This document shows, piece after piece, positions 29,747 through 39,590 of a stretch of 64,000 bases of DNA. Each line of letters opens with the position of its first letter. The stretch's first letter is position 1. The DNA comes from Vibrio sp. NTOU-M3 (GTDB lineage: Bacteria; Pseudomonadota; Gammaproteobacteria; Enterobacterales; Vibrionaceae), in assembly GCF_040869035.1 (NCBI RefSeq), contig NZ_CP162100.1, positions 1,984,001-2,048,000 on the forward strand, written 5' to 3'. The position numbers and the translations under genes were made by a program. The notes below the pieces were generated by a model. That model was given only the letters and a program-made list of their open reading frames with translations, was not told where the DNA came from and searched no databases.

Positions 29747-29808
29747 AGATGTCTGGATGGCTAAAATATCTCGTTAATCACACACTTGAACAATCTCCAA
29801 TTATTCAA
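29747..29808. promoter_or_regulatory. putative MetJ and MetR sites between metE and metR
   Basis: AGATGTCTGGATGGCT (29747-29762) is two tandem 8-base met boxes, 7/8 and 5/8 to AGACGTCT (MetJ). TTGAA-N13-TTCAA (29786-29808) is a LysR-type inverted repeat; inside it TGAACAATCTCCA matches the MetR half-site pattern TGAA-N5-TTCA with one mismatch. Position between divergent metE and metR supports both, but neither match is perfect. Confidence 0.45.
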
Positions 29809-29961
29809 CTTGTTTATTAGAAAAATTCATAATAATGAGCAACGTTATAAAACTGCTCATATTAAGCACCATGATTTTGGCCATCTAGATGTTTACAGCT
29901 CTATTTAATCCGAGTATTGTTAACAGAATTCATAAAGATGAATGCATAATGAGAGGAACTC

Positions 29962-30873
29962 ATGATCGAGCTGAAACACTTAAGGACCCTGACTTCACTG
30001 CGTGACACAGGATCGCTCACGGCGACTGCCACAGCATTGCACTTAACGCAGTCAGCTCTGTCTCATCAGCTAAAGGATCTTGAGGCTAGAATTGGTAACC
30101 CATTATTTTTAAGAAAAACTCGACCTGTTCGCTTCACATCTGAAGGCGAGATCTTACTCAGACTGGCAGATGAGATCTTACCTAGATTAGCCAAAGCAGA
30201 GAATGAAATAGCAAGCCTCAAAGAGGACGTTAATGGCCGCCTTCACATGGCGATTGAGTGCCATTCTTGCTTTCAATGGCTTATGCCTGCACTCAAAGAA
30301 TATCAAGTCGCTTGGCCAAGTGTAACGTTGGATTTTTCATCAGGTTTTGGCTTTGAACCTTTACCTGCTTTAATGAATGGTGAGCTGGATCTTGTGATCA
30401 CTTCTGACATTCAACCACGCTCTGAAGTGCATTACGAACCGCTCTTCGATTTTGAAATGCGTTTAATCACATCGACCACTCACCCATTGGCAGACAAAGA
30501 ACGCATCGTTCCAGACGATTTAGCCAATGAAACTATGCTGTGCTACCCAGTACAAAAGCAGCGACTTGATGTTGTTAAGCATTTTTTATCTCCGGCGAAT
30601 GTGGAGCCCGCAAAGTGGAAGCAAGCCGATAACACATTGATGTTGGTTCAAATGGTATCAGCAGGGTTGGGGGTGGCGGCATTACCCAATTGGGCAATCA
30701 GTGAGTTTTCAAGACAAGGTTTAATTACCAGCATTCCGCTTGGTGATGGGCTTTGGCGACGATTATTTGCAGCAACTCGCCACTCTGAGAAAGAAAAACG
30801 TTACCTTCAAGCTTTCTTTAATACCGCTCGCCAGCAATGTAAAAGCCACCTTGAAGGGATCAAGATGGCGTAA
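29962..30873 (+). CDS. metR: LysR-type regulator MetR
   Basis: 303-residue LysR-family regulator: N-terminal winged HTH (about 1-60, GSLTATATALHLTQSALSHQLKDLE) and a C-terminal effector domain that in relatives binds homocysteine. Divergence from metE is the classic arrangement for MetR, which activates metE. AGAGGAA precedes ATG 29962. Confidence 0.95.
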   Translation: MIELKHLRTLTSLRDTGSLTATATALHLTQSALSHQLKDLEARIGNPLFLRKTRPVRFTSEGEILLRLADEILPRLAKAENEIASLKEDVNGRLHMAIECHSCFQWLMPALKEYQVAWPSVTLDFSSGFGFEPLPALMNGELDLVITSDIQPRSEVHYEPLFDFEMRLITSTTHPLADKERIVPDDLANETMLCYPVQKQRLDVVKHFLSPANVEPAKWKQADNTLMLVQMVSAGLGVAALPNWAISEFSRQGLITSIPLGDGLWRRLFAATRHSEKEKRYLQAFFNTARQQCKSHLEGIKMA

Positions 30874-30884
30874 ATTGAATTTGG

Positions 30885-31085
30885 CTATCTTTCGTATGAT
30901 TTAAATTGATTCGTGAGCGGGTCATATTGATAGCCAAGTATATCCAATTTGCCCACAACCGTTTCCACATCCATTTCATACATGGAAACTAACTCTTCGA
31001 AGCTGTCGCATTCTAATCTGAGCTTCTCATTCACAATACCCAGCAAAATGATGCTGTCCAAATTACCAACATTACTTAAATCCAT
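30885..31085 (-). CDS. DUF4250 family small protein
   Basis: 66 residues from ATG 31085, with AGAGGAG about eight bases before it; an in-frame start eight codons upstream lies before the ribosome-binding site. The pattern ILLGIVNEKLRLE followed by GYQYDPLTNQF matches DUF4250 as I remember it. No function is known. Converges on metR with only 11 bases between. Confidence 0.72.
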   Translation of the reverse strand: MDLSNVGNLDSIILLGIVNEKLRLECDSFEELVSMYEMDVETVVGKLDILGYQYDPLTNQFKSYER

Positions 31086-31176
31086 AGCACTGCTCCTCTG
31101 CACGCCCACGAACCTACTTTAGAGCTTAGCGTTAGTGGCAGAAAAAAGTAGTGATGCCTGTCTAAAGAAATACTAC

Positions 31177-31857
31177 TTAGAGCGCAAACAAGCCGAAATT
31201 GAATACCGAGGCAGATAGCATCATAGCCATGGCGACAAATAACTGCAGTTTATGAGCGGCTTTGTGCGTGAATATGTGCCAGCACCACACAACAACCGCT
31301 GAAATCATTAGGGCTAAACCAATAAGGAGCAGAGGTGTGATTTGTGTCAGTTGCTGAGCGTCAAAGCCGTAAGATTTTAGCAAAATTGTCACGCAAACCA
31401 ACATCGAACTCACCACACCAACAACAGGCAAAATACGATGGAATGCTTGAAGCCTTGTTTTCGCGATGATCAGCAGCAAATGGGCAAATGAGGCCCCAAG
31501 AAGCGGGACAAGAAGGAATAAATAGACAGAAGAAGCAAGACTTAGCTGCTCAGCAACCAAAATGCCGACATACGCTAATGCTAATCCATTTGCTAGATAC
31601 ATCACCCACAACGGCCCTTGTTCTCTGGTTTTCTTGGTTTGAACTTGCGAGTAGAAATACGCTAAAGCAAACACGATCAGGAAAGATTGAATTTTCACCG
31701 AAGCGACGGCCAACCATAAAATCGCCAGTGCAGGAAGCACCTTATGAATTCGTCCTCTCTGCCCCGGGCAAATCTCTCCTTTCACTAAAATTAAGGTCAA
31801 AAGTAGTTGAGCCCCTAATAACATCGGTGGCAAAAGCGTAAGCAGTTGTGGGATCAT
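31177..31857 (-). CDS. uncharacterised multi-pass membrane protein
   Basis: 226 residues, almost entirely hydrophobic, with about seven membrane helices and short charged loops (VQTKKTREQG, HIFTHKAAH). I do not recognise a family with certainty. It starts 56 bases after the stop of the EAL-CBS gene on the same strand and could be read with it, but no functional link can be shown. Confidence 0.65.
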   Translation of the reverse strand: MIPQLLTLLPPMLLGAQLLLTLILVKGEICPGQRGRIHKVLPALAILWLAVASVKIQSFLIVFALAYFYSQVQTKKTREQGPLWVMYLANGLALAYVGILVAEQLSLASSVYLFLLVPLLGASFAHLLLIIAKTRLQAFHRILPVVGVVSSMLVCVTILLKSYGFDAQQLTQITPLLLIGLALMISAVVVWCWHIFTHKAAHKLQLFVAMAMMLSASVFNFGLFAL

Positions 31858-31913
31858 AAGTTGTCGCGTTCAATGATAAAGTCTGGACGCGGATAATAAC
31901 AAAACTTAGTGAA

Positions 31914-34379
31914 TTAGCCATTAGCAAAATACTCGAACACATCGCGCTTCGTGACGGTTCCTAAATAGTTACCCGCTTCATCTTCCACAACCCAAGGTGG
32001 ATTGACGCCACTTTTCAGTAGATCAGCGACCTCCGTCACCTTGGTTTGGAAGGAAATCCGGTATAGGTCAGTTCTCATCACCTGATTCAATCGTTTTTGC
32101 CAAATAGTCAGATCCTTCGTGGTTTCTAATTTAGTCCCCAGCGTTGGAGAAAGGTGAAAATTCAAGCTTTCACGATCAATTAATCCAACACAAGTATTTC
32201 CGTCTAAGATGGGGAGTAACTCGATGTTGAAATTGTTTGAGTCAAACAGTCCTTTTGCTTTCTCTAATGTGTCTTGCGGCTCTAAACATGGAATATGCGT
32301 ATGTGTAATGCTCAGTATCCCCACACCTCTTACGCTTGACCGACGCTCAAGAAAATCTTCCAGCTTGTCAAAATACTCCCACGCATGTTCCAGTTCCTCT
32401 AGCGCTAAAGGTTTCGAGAAAAAATAACCCTGAATATAATCCACCCCTAAACTGCACAGCACTTCGAGTTCGTAACGTGTTTCAACTCCCTCCGCCACCA
32501 CTTTTACTTCAAGTGTATGGGCAAGTTCGATGATCATTTTCACAATGTAGTATTTATGTGACCCCACTTTTAGATCGATGACAAATTCACGATCAATTTT
32601 TAATAAATCAAAATTGCAGTCACTCAAGTAGGTAAATGAACTATAACCCGTACCAAAATCATCGATCGCAACACTCACCCCTTGTTCACGTAAATTGCTA
32701 ATGAGAGAGGATTGTCGCGATTCACTATCAAAATAAGCACTTTCAGTCAGCTCTATGGTGACCAAATGCGGCGTTTTTGCGTGCTCCCGGATCATCAGTT
32801 CTGCACTTTTTAACACTTCTCCCGGTTCCAGTTTCGTATTGAGAGAACGATTGATTGTCAGCCCTAAACCAGCTCCAAAACGCTGTTGAATCACCTCTAA
32901 ATCTTGCAGCGCTTTCTTACCAACACACCAATCAAGATCAGCAATGAGATCTAAATCCTCAGCGATGGTAATGATTTCCTGTGTATTTAACATATTCCCA
33001 TTGGGCGTTTTAAATCGGCTCAATGCTTCAAACTTCACGATATCCCAATTGTGCACGTCGACAATCGGTTGGTAGAACACCTCCACATTCCCGCTTTTTA
33101 TGCACTTCACCGTCCACTCTTCTAACTCCTTACGCCGTAAGACTTCTTTATGAATGGCTCCGTGATAAAACGTGATCAAACCTTTCGACTCTGCAGTTTG
33201 CTCCAGCATCGCCTGCACTGCATGTGAAACTAAGAGTTTCGGGCTATGCGTATCATGTCCGAGAACGGAAACGCCGACTTTCCCATTTAAAATAGCGCGA
33301 TGAATAGCTTTTCCAGCGCTTTGGTTAAGTCCACTAAAAAAACGCCTAATCGTCTGATGGATGATCCTAACTTGTGACGGTCCCTGACATTTTTCACATT
33401 CCAAGAAAGCGACAAAGTGATTCCCTCCAATGTAGCCAACCTGAGTCGCAACCCGATTTCTCGCCAAATGTTCAGACAATAGAGATTTCATCTCAAATTC
33501 ATCATCACCAGAAAACTTAGGGATAAATGCCACAACTAAACAGACATTTTCTTCCTGTCCGTCCATCCATCGAGTAGCAACAGATTGAGTAAATTGCTGT
33601 TCCGTCGGCAGTTGAGTTAGCAATTCAACACCACCATGTTCCACATCTTGAACACGATATAAATGGTTGGATAAATCGAGAAAATAGCCAATAAAGAACA
33701 CACGATCTCGCAAATGAAGACGCTGCAGCGTCATTTCCTGAGGAATAATCCGACCATCAGCGGCCTTAATCAGTATGACACCACTCCAAAATCCACTTTC
33801 ATCAATGTCGAGCCAGATTTTCTGATAAAACTCCTTACTGTGTTTCCCTGAGTTGAGCATCGATAAACTATTGCCAACTAAATCGATATTGCTGTATCCA
33901 CTGTGTGTTTGAAAGTAGTGATTGGAGAGCATAATATGTTTGTTACTGTCTGCGAGTAGAATGCCGCGATGGGGGTTATCGAAAAGCTGATCAAAGAGGC
34001 TACCAAATACCTGACCATTGGAAGGAAACGATAAAAGAGGATATAAGCTACCCGTTATTCTTTTATCAACGCTAGGCGTGTATGAGAACTCCACATAACT
34101 GATTTTCCCTTTATCGAGATACAAAGGGCAGCTGAACACGCCTGGCTCTTGGCGCACGTGAGCCGATTCAAACTGTTTGATCAATTCCGATTGATCATCA
34201 AAATTAAGGCAAGATAAAAGAAAATTCTCGGTCATCGATGGCATTGGAGAGGCCAACACCCTGCTGCATAGCTCTCGATCAATTTCCAACCGATGTTCGT
34301 CTAAGCACCATTGCCAATCTACATGAGGCAATGCATGAAACTCTTGCTCAGATAACGGTTGTTCCATCAAACGCTTCAT
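31914..34379 (-). CDS. PAS-EAL-CBS c-di-GMP phosphodiesterase (copy B)
   Basis: 821-residue cytoplasmic protein without membrane segments. Order: N-terminal region, PAS domain (about 130-245, GILLADSNKHIMLSNHYF), degenerate GGDEF-like region (no GGDEF motif), EAL domain (about 425-670), and a C-terminal CBS pair. The EAL catalytic set looks complete: FEALSRF, the Asn in TINRSLN, ELTES, AIDDFGTG, LLKIDREF and AEGVE, so hydrolysis of cyclic di-GMP to pGpG is likely. The CBS pair probably binds a nucleotide and tunes activity. A close paralogue lies immediately upstream. Confidence 0.9.
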   Translation of the reverse strand: MKRLMEQPLSEQEFHALPHVDWQWCLDEHRLEIDRELCSRVLASPMPSMTENFLLSCLNFDDQSELIKQFESAHVRQEPGVFSCPLYLDKGKISYVEFSYTPSVDKRITGSLYPLLSFPSNGQVFGSLFDQLFDNPHRGILLADSNKHIMLSNHYFQTHSGYSNIDLVGNSLSMLNSGKHSKEFYQKIWLDIDESGFWSGVILIKAADGRIIPQEMTLQRLHLRDRVFFIGYFLDLSNHLYRVQDVEHGGVELLTQLPTEQQFTQSVATRWMDGQEENVCLVVAFIPKFSGDDEFEMKSLLSEHLARNRVATQVGYIGGNHFVAFLECEKCQGPSQVRIIHQTIRRFFSGLNQSAGKAIHRAILNGKVGVSVLGHDTHSPKLLVSHAVQAMLEQTAESKGLITFYHGAIHKEVLRRKELEEWTVKCIKSGNVEVFYQPIVDVHNWDIVKFEALSRFKTPNGNMLNTQEIITIAEDLDLIADLDWCVGKKALQDLEVIQQRFGAGLGLTINRSLNTKLEPGEVLKSAELMIREHAKTPHLVTIELTESAYFDSESRQSSLISNLREQGVSVAIDDFGTGYSSFTYLSDCNFDLLKIDREFVIDLKVGSHKYYIVKMIIELAHTLEVKVVAEGVETRYELEVLCSLGVDYIQGYFFSKPLALEELEHAWEYFDKLEDFLERRSSVRGVGILSITHTHIPCLEPQDTLEKAKGLFDSNNFNIELLPILDGNTCVGLIDRESLNFHLSPTLGTKLETTKDLTIWQKRLNQVMRTDLYRISFQTKVTEVADLLKSGVNPPWVVEDEAGNYLGTVTKRDVFEYFANG

Positions 34380-34469
34380 AATACGAATCCAAATTCAATG
34401 AAGAAGACTTATCTTCTATAACATTAGGTCAGATCCGGCAGTTCTAGCAGATTTTTACTACTGGTTAGG

Positions 34470-36941
34470 TCAATCATCACATTCGTTTTTTGTCGTTAGT
34501 TGCATCAAGTAACGAATCACTTCGGCTTGCTCAATTAAACCAACAAACTCATCTCTTTCGTTACACACCACCCAAGGGAAAGGGTGTGCATCCACCAATA
34601 ATCCTAGCTCGTTCAGAGGGGTATCCATATTCAATTGAGAGAAATGGGTGTCCATAACCGTATTGATTGGACGATGCCAAATATTTGCCTCTTTAAGGGT
34701 TTCTAGATCGGTTCCCATTGAAGGGGTGAGATGTAAGTTCAGCCGAGCTTGGGATACTACACCGACACATTGCTTATCGATGATCACAGGTAAATAACCA
34801 ACTGGATTATTTTGCATCTGTTCATTGACAAGTGAGATAGGGTCACCGGGGTCTAAATGGCTTACGTTTTCTGCAATCAAAGCAACTATCGACTCTTCTT
34901 TCCCTTGTGAGCTTGATTGTTGAAGTTGTTCCGCCAAACGTTGTTGGTATTCACGAGCCTGCGCGATATCCTCCAGAGCCAGAGGCTTGGAAAAAAGATA
35001 GCCCTGCATATAGTCAATGCCCAACGACTTCAGTATTTTAAGCTCAGCCATCGTTTCAACACCTTCCGCGACAACTTTTACATTAAGCTGATGAGAAAGT
35101 GCAGTGATCATTTTTACAATGTTGTATTTAGTTTCACCAGCATTGATATTAGATACAAACTCTCGGTCAATTTTCAAAAAATCAAAATGGCAATCACTGA
35201 GATACGTAAAAGAAGAATATCCCGTTCCAAAGTCATCGATTGCCACTGTCGAACCAAGCTCCCTAAGAGCTTGCCACGCATTACTTTGACTTGATTCACT
35301 GTCAAAATAGGCACTTTCTGTGATCTCAATAGTAATTTGAGTCGGATCTGCCGCATGCTCACTGATGAGTTCCACCGTATCTTGGAGGACTCTTTGTGGC
35401 TCCATATGCGTATTGAGAGAGCGATTGATAGTTAAACTCACGTTATCACCAAGCACTTGCTGTAGTGCAGGGAGATCTTTCATCGCTATTTCCGCAACGG
35501 CACGATCCAGTTCTGCGATAAGTTCCAGATCTTCTGCCACTTCAATTAACTCTTGAGTACTGGCAGGTTCACCATCAAAGTTGGGGAAGCGACATAAGGC
35601 TTCCAGCTTGGCAATTCTCCAGCTGCTGGTATCTATGATTGGTTGATAGTGCACGTTCAGCGCTCGCCCTTGAATTACATGGCTTACGTGCTCTTCAAGG
35701 CTCTTGCGCCGTACAATCCGATGGTGAATTTCACTGTGATAAAAGCTGATATGACTATCTTGCCCTGAATGGTTTTCTAGCATGGCTTGCAGTGCGTGAG
35801 TAACACACTTGGTCGCGTTCTCTGCATCCTGCCCTAATACTGAAATACCGATTCGACCGTTAAGAACATCACTGTGGACCTTGGCTCCAGCATCCTGCTT
35901 CAACTCACTAAAAAACTGTCGAATACCTTGCTGTAAACATCTTACGTCGCTGTTTTTGTTCTGCTTACATTCAATACATACAGCAAACACACCATTTGCC
36001 AGGTACCCAGCAAAAGACAATGATTGAGCTCGCGACAAAGCATTTGATAATACTTGCTTCCGCTCATACATTTGTTGCTCATCAAACTCAGGGCGAAACG
36101 CAATCACGACTTTTAATCCCTTGTGAGACTCAGATAGACTGAGTTCATGTAACAAAGTGAGAAACATACTCTTCGTTGGCAACTGAGTTAGCAGCTCTAC
36201 TCCCCCATCCTCTTTATCTTCCAGCCGATAGAGGTGTTCAGACAGATCTACAGTCAAACCGACGTAATAAGTTCTGTCTCCACGTAACTTCATTTTTTGA
36301 ATGGTAAGCTCTTGAGGAATCACTTCCCCATTTGCATACTGGCTGAGAATTGCACCTGACCAATGTCCTTTCGTATGAATACTTTGCCACATCTCTCTGT
36401 AGTACTCTTTAGAGTGCTTATTCGCATTGAATATGTTGGATTTCAAACCAATGAGTTCACTACGTAGGAAGCCAGATTGACGCTCAAAATAACGGTTACA
36501 CGCTAAGATCCGGGTTTGGGAGTCGGTTACTAAAATACCGTGGTGCTGATTTTCAAAAATAGCATGAAAGAGGTTAGATAAATCATCTTGTGCAGGTAAG
36601 TTTAGTAGCGGCCTAAAATAACCTTGCAACGTATTGGCGTCTGCTTTCTCAATATACACCTCAACATACACTAAATGCCCTTTGGTTGGCATGAGACAAC
36701 AACCCGTGTATTGCGCTTCACCACTACGTAGCACCTTTTTCACGGCATCTTTTATTTCCAATCGTTGCTCACGAGTCATTAACGATAAAATGTCATCGAT
36801 AGAATCCACAACAATACCGGCCTCATGCAAGAGTTGGTTGGCCGTTTGATCAAGGCTAAAATCACCTTGTTGTAGATCCCATTGCCATTCAACCAATGGA
36901 TACAGCGGATGATACTGACTCCCTTCGTTATATTCATCCAT
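34470..36941 (-). CDS. PAS-EAL-CBS c-di-GMP phosphodiesterase (copy A)
   Basis: 823 residues with the same order as its neighbour: N-terminal region, PAS (GILVTDSQTRILACNRYFE), degenerate GGDEF-like region, EAL (KLEALCRF, TINRSLN, EITES, AIDDFGTG, FLKIDREF, AEGVE) and CBS pair. The catalytic residues appear intact. I place the start at ATG 36941, which follows AGAGG with good spacing; the open frame extends 10 codons further. The two copies are 90 bases apart and must derive from a tandem duplication followed by divergence. Divergent from ygiQ. Confidence 0.9.
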   Translation of the reverse strand: MDEYNEGSQYHPLYPLVEWQWDLQQGDFSLDQTANQLLHEAGIVVDSIDDILSLMTREQRLEIKDAVKKVLRSGEAQYTGCCLMPTKGHLVYVEVYIEKADANTLQGYFRPLLNLPAQDDLSNLFHAIFENQHHGILVTDSQTRILACNRYFERQSGFLRSELIGLKSNIFNANKHSKEYYREMWQSIHTKGHWSGAILSQYANGEVIPQELTIQKMKLRGDRTYYVGLTVDLSEHLYRLEDKEDGGVELLTQLPTKSMFLTLLHELSLSESHKGLKVVIAFRPEFDEQQMYERKQVLSNALSRAQSLSFAGYLANGVFAVCIECKQNKNSDVRCLQQGIRQFFSELKQDAGAKVHSDVLNGRIGISVLGQDAENATKCVTHALQAMLENHSGQDSHISFYHSEIHHRIVRRKSLEEHVSHVIQGRALNVHYQPIIDTSSWRIAKLEALCRFPNFDGEPASTQELIEVAEDLELIAELDRAVAEIAMKDLPALQQVLGDNVSLTINRSLNTHMEPQRVLQDTVELISEHAADPTQITIEITESAYFDSESSQSNAWQALRELGSTVAIDDFGTGYSSFTYLSDCHFDFLKIDREFVSNINAGETKYNIVKMITALSHQLNVKVVAEGVETMAELKILKSLGIDYMQGYLFSKPLALEDIAQAREYQQRLAEQLQQSSSQGKEESIVALIAENVSHLDPGDPISLVNEQMQNNPVGYLPVIIDKQCVGVVSQARLNLHLTPSMGTDLETLKEANIWHRPINTVMDTHFSQLNMDTPLNELGLLVDAHPFPWVVCNERDEFVGLIEQAEVIRYLMQLTTKNECDD

Positions 36942-37083
36942 ATAAGACCTCTTTGTACTCATATTGCTCACGATTCGTCGTGACCTAACCTCTTTATATG
37001 ATTATAGTTTCTTAGGTAATTCAATATCGTGATTTACTACTTAAGTTTAGTTAAACCTTATTTATACGAAGGTCATATATCCC

Positions 37084-37112
37084 TAGATAAGCAGCCATTG
37101 AGTCGCTATAAT
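37084..37112 (+). promoter_or_regulatory. putative ygiQ promoter
   Basis: TATAAT at 37107-37112 with TAGATA (4/6 to TTGACA) 17 bases upstream, 28 bases before the ygiQ start. Confidence 0.5.
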
Positions 37113-37140
37113 TCGCGCTCCCTGGAACTGAGAGCAAAAT

Positions 37141-39435
37141 ATGTACAGTGAAATTACGCCCATTCATGAGCATAAGAAATATTGGGCTGAGTGCTTTGGC
37201 ACCGCACCTTTTCTTCCAACCAGCCGCAAGGAAATGGATGCCCTAGGATGGGATAGCTGTGACATCATCATTGTGACGGGTGACGCTTATGTGGATCACC
37301 CTAGTTTTGGTATGGCGATCATCGGTCGCTTACTCGAAGCTCAAGGGTTTCGCGTCGGTATCATCGCTCAGCCTAAATGGGATAATAAAGATGCCTTTAT
37401 GGCATTGGGCAAGCCAAATTTATTCTTTGGCATCACGGCGGGTAACATGGACTCCATGATCAACCGCTACACCGCCGATAAAAAATTGCGCCATGACGAT
37501 GCCTATACCCCAAATAATGAAGGGGGTAAACGCCCTGATCGCGCCACTCTAGTTTATTCTCAACGCTGTCGTGAAGCCTATAAAGGTATTCCAATTGTTC
37601 TCGGTGGTATTGAAGCCAGCCTGCGCCGTTTAGCCCATTATGATTACTGGTCCGATAAAGTGCGTCGTTCAGTCCTTTTTGACGCGAAAGCCGATATTTT
37701 GCTTTTTGGTAATGCAGAACGCGCACTCGTTGAAGTGGCTCACCGTCTGGCTGAGGGAGAAGAAATCAGTAGCCTGACGAACATTCGTGGGACAGCGATT
37801 AATCTTCCAGCAGAGCCGGAAAACTACACCATTATAGACTCTTCCCGTATCGAAAAGCCGCGCAAAGAAGCCTTTATTCCGCCAAATCCTTATGCGGTAG
37901 AGGAACAATGCGATACCAAAGCTAAAACGGAAACACCACAAGCGCAAGCGATCACGATTCGCCCCTCTCGCCACGATGCAGCGACAACCGCCGTCCGTTT
38001 ACCTCATTTTGAGAAGCTCAATAACGATCGTATTCTCTATGCACATGCTAGCCGTATCATGCATTTGGAAACCAACCCATACTCCGGCCGTGCACTGATC
38101 CAGAAACATGGTGATCGAGAGCTATGGGTGAACCAAGCCCCAATTCCATTGACAACCGAAGAGATGGATTATGTGTTTGGCTTGCCCTATGCGCGTGTAC
38201 CTCACCCAATGTATGGCAAAGCAAAGATCCCTGCTTATGACATGATCAAAACATCGGTCAATATCATGCGTGGTTGTTTTGGTGGCTGCTCTTTCTGCTC
38301 AATTACAGAACATGAAGGCCGGATCATTCAAAACCGATCTCAGGATTCAATTCTGAATGAGTTAGAAGAGATCCGTGACAAAGTCCCTGGATTTACAGGC
38401 ACTATTTCTGATCTTGGTGGCCCAACCGCAAACATGTACCGACTTGGATGCAGCGATCCAAAGGCAGAAGCTAACTGCCGTCGCCCTTCTTGTGTTTTTC
38501 CGGGAATTTGTAACAAGCTAAATACTGACCACAAACACACCATCGACCTCTATCGCGCGGCTCGTCAGGTAAAAGGGGTGAAAAAGGTCATGATTGCCTC
38601 TGGCGTACGTTATGACTTGGCAATCGAGTCTCCAGAATACGTGAAAGAGCTGGTCACTCACCATGTCGGCGGCTACTTAAAAATTGCCCCAGAACATACT
38701 GAGCAGGCGCCTCTGGATCTCATGATGAAGCCGGGCATGGGCACGTATGATCGCTTCAAAGAAATGTTTGAAAAATACAGCGCTGAAGCGGGCAAAAAAC
38801 AATACCTTATCCCGTATTTCATTTCAGCTCATCCAGGTGCGGAAGATGAAGACATGCTTAATTTGGCGCTGTGGTTGAAAAAGAACAATTTTGAGTGCGA
38901 TCAGGTACAAAACTTCTACCCATCACCAATGTGTAATGCCACCTCAATGTATTACTCAGAGACCAACCCTCTTAAACGAGTCAAATATAAACAACGCGAG
39001 GTTGTTCCAGTTGCAAAAGGTGAACGCCAAAGGCGCCTACACAAAGCACTGCTACGCTACCATGATCCGGCAAACTGGCCACTGATTCGAGAAGCGTTGA
39101 CTAACATGGGCAAAAAGCACCTTATCGGCGACAAACCTGGCTGTTTAGTCCCGGCAGAAGATTTAACCACCTTGACACCTGCACAACGTAGAAAGTCTGG
39201 GCGTCATGGTGCAAACCGCTTTGCAACAAAACATACTAAGAACCAGCCAGGGTTTGAAAAAATGAACGGCTCAGGGCGCGGTAAATCTAACCAACAAGGA
39301 AATCGCAAGCCTGCTGGCAAGCCACATGGCAATAACCAGAATTCAAACCAAGCGAATAAAGGTAAAAAGCCAAATACGATAGGAAGCAGTCAAGCTTCGA
39401 AACCGAATGGCAACCGAAAGCCCAAACGCCGTTAA
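37141..39435 (+). CDS. ygiQ: YgiQ family radical SAM protein
   Basis: 764 residues. The radical SAM cluster motif CFGGCSFC (Cys-x3-Cys-x2-Cys) lies near residue 380 in the middle of the chain, with an N-terminal cobalamin-like fold region typical of the UPF0313 family. The C-terminal about 75 residues are a low-complexity basic tail rich in Lys, Asn, Gly and Arg, suggesting nucleic acid or ribosome contact. The reaction is not established. Confidence 0.93.
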   Translation: MYSEITPIHEHKKYWAECFGTAPFLPTSRKEMDALGWDSCDIIIVTGDAYVDHPSFGMAIIGRLLEAQGFRVGIIAQPKWDNKDAFMALGKPNLFFGITAGNMDSMINRYTADKKLRHDDAYTPNNEGGKRPDRATLVYSQRCREAYKGIPIVLGGIEASLRRLAHYDYWSDKVRRSVLFDAKADILLFGNAERALVEVAHRLAEGEEISSLTNIRGTAINLPAEPENYTIIDSSRIEKPRKEAFIPPNPYAVEEQCDTKAKTETPQAQAITIRPSRHDAATTAVRLPHFEKLNNDRILYAHASRIMHLETNPYSGRALIQKHGDRELWVNQAPIPLTTEEMDYVFGLPYARVPHPMYGKAKIPAYDMIKTSVNIMRGCFGGCSFCSITEHEGRIIQNRSQDSILNELEEIRDKVPGFTGTISDLGGPTANMYRLGCSDPKAEANCRRPSCVFPGICNKLNTDHKHTIDLYRAARQVKGVKKVMIASGVRYDLAIESPEYVKELVTHHVGGYLKIAPEHTEQAPLDLMMKPGMGTYDRFKEMFEKYSAEAGKKQYLIPYFISAHPGAEDEDMLNLALWLKKNNFECDQVQNFYPSPMCNATSMYYSETNPLKRVKYKQREVVPVAKGERQRRLHKALLRYHDPANWPLIREALTNMGKKHLIGDKPGCLVPAEDLTTLTPAQRRKSGRHGANRFATKHTKNQPGFEKMNGSGRGKSNQQGNRKPAGKPHGNNQNSNQANKGKKPNTIGSSQASKPNGNRKPKRR

Positions 39436-39454
39436 CTTAATCTAACCTGAAAAT

Positions 39455-39484
39455 AAAATCACAGCTTAGGCTGTGATTTTTTTT
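39455..39484 (+). terminator. ygiQ terminator
   Basis: Stem AAAATCACAGC / GCTGTGATTTT (39455-39465, 39470-39480) with TTAG loop and T run to 39484. Confidence 0.85.
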
Positions 39485-39590
39485 AACACTAGAAATCGTT
39501 AGTAACAATGTTGTAAATAAACATTTTGCAGTTCAATTAATTCCGCACAATAATCATTAAGATGAATGACAAATCAAATGGAACTTAAGT

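Noticed and set aside
31742..31942. Minus-strand open frame between the membrane protein and EAL gene
   Set aside because: It overlaps both genes in another frame and has no start signal; likely chance.
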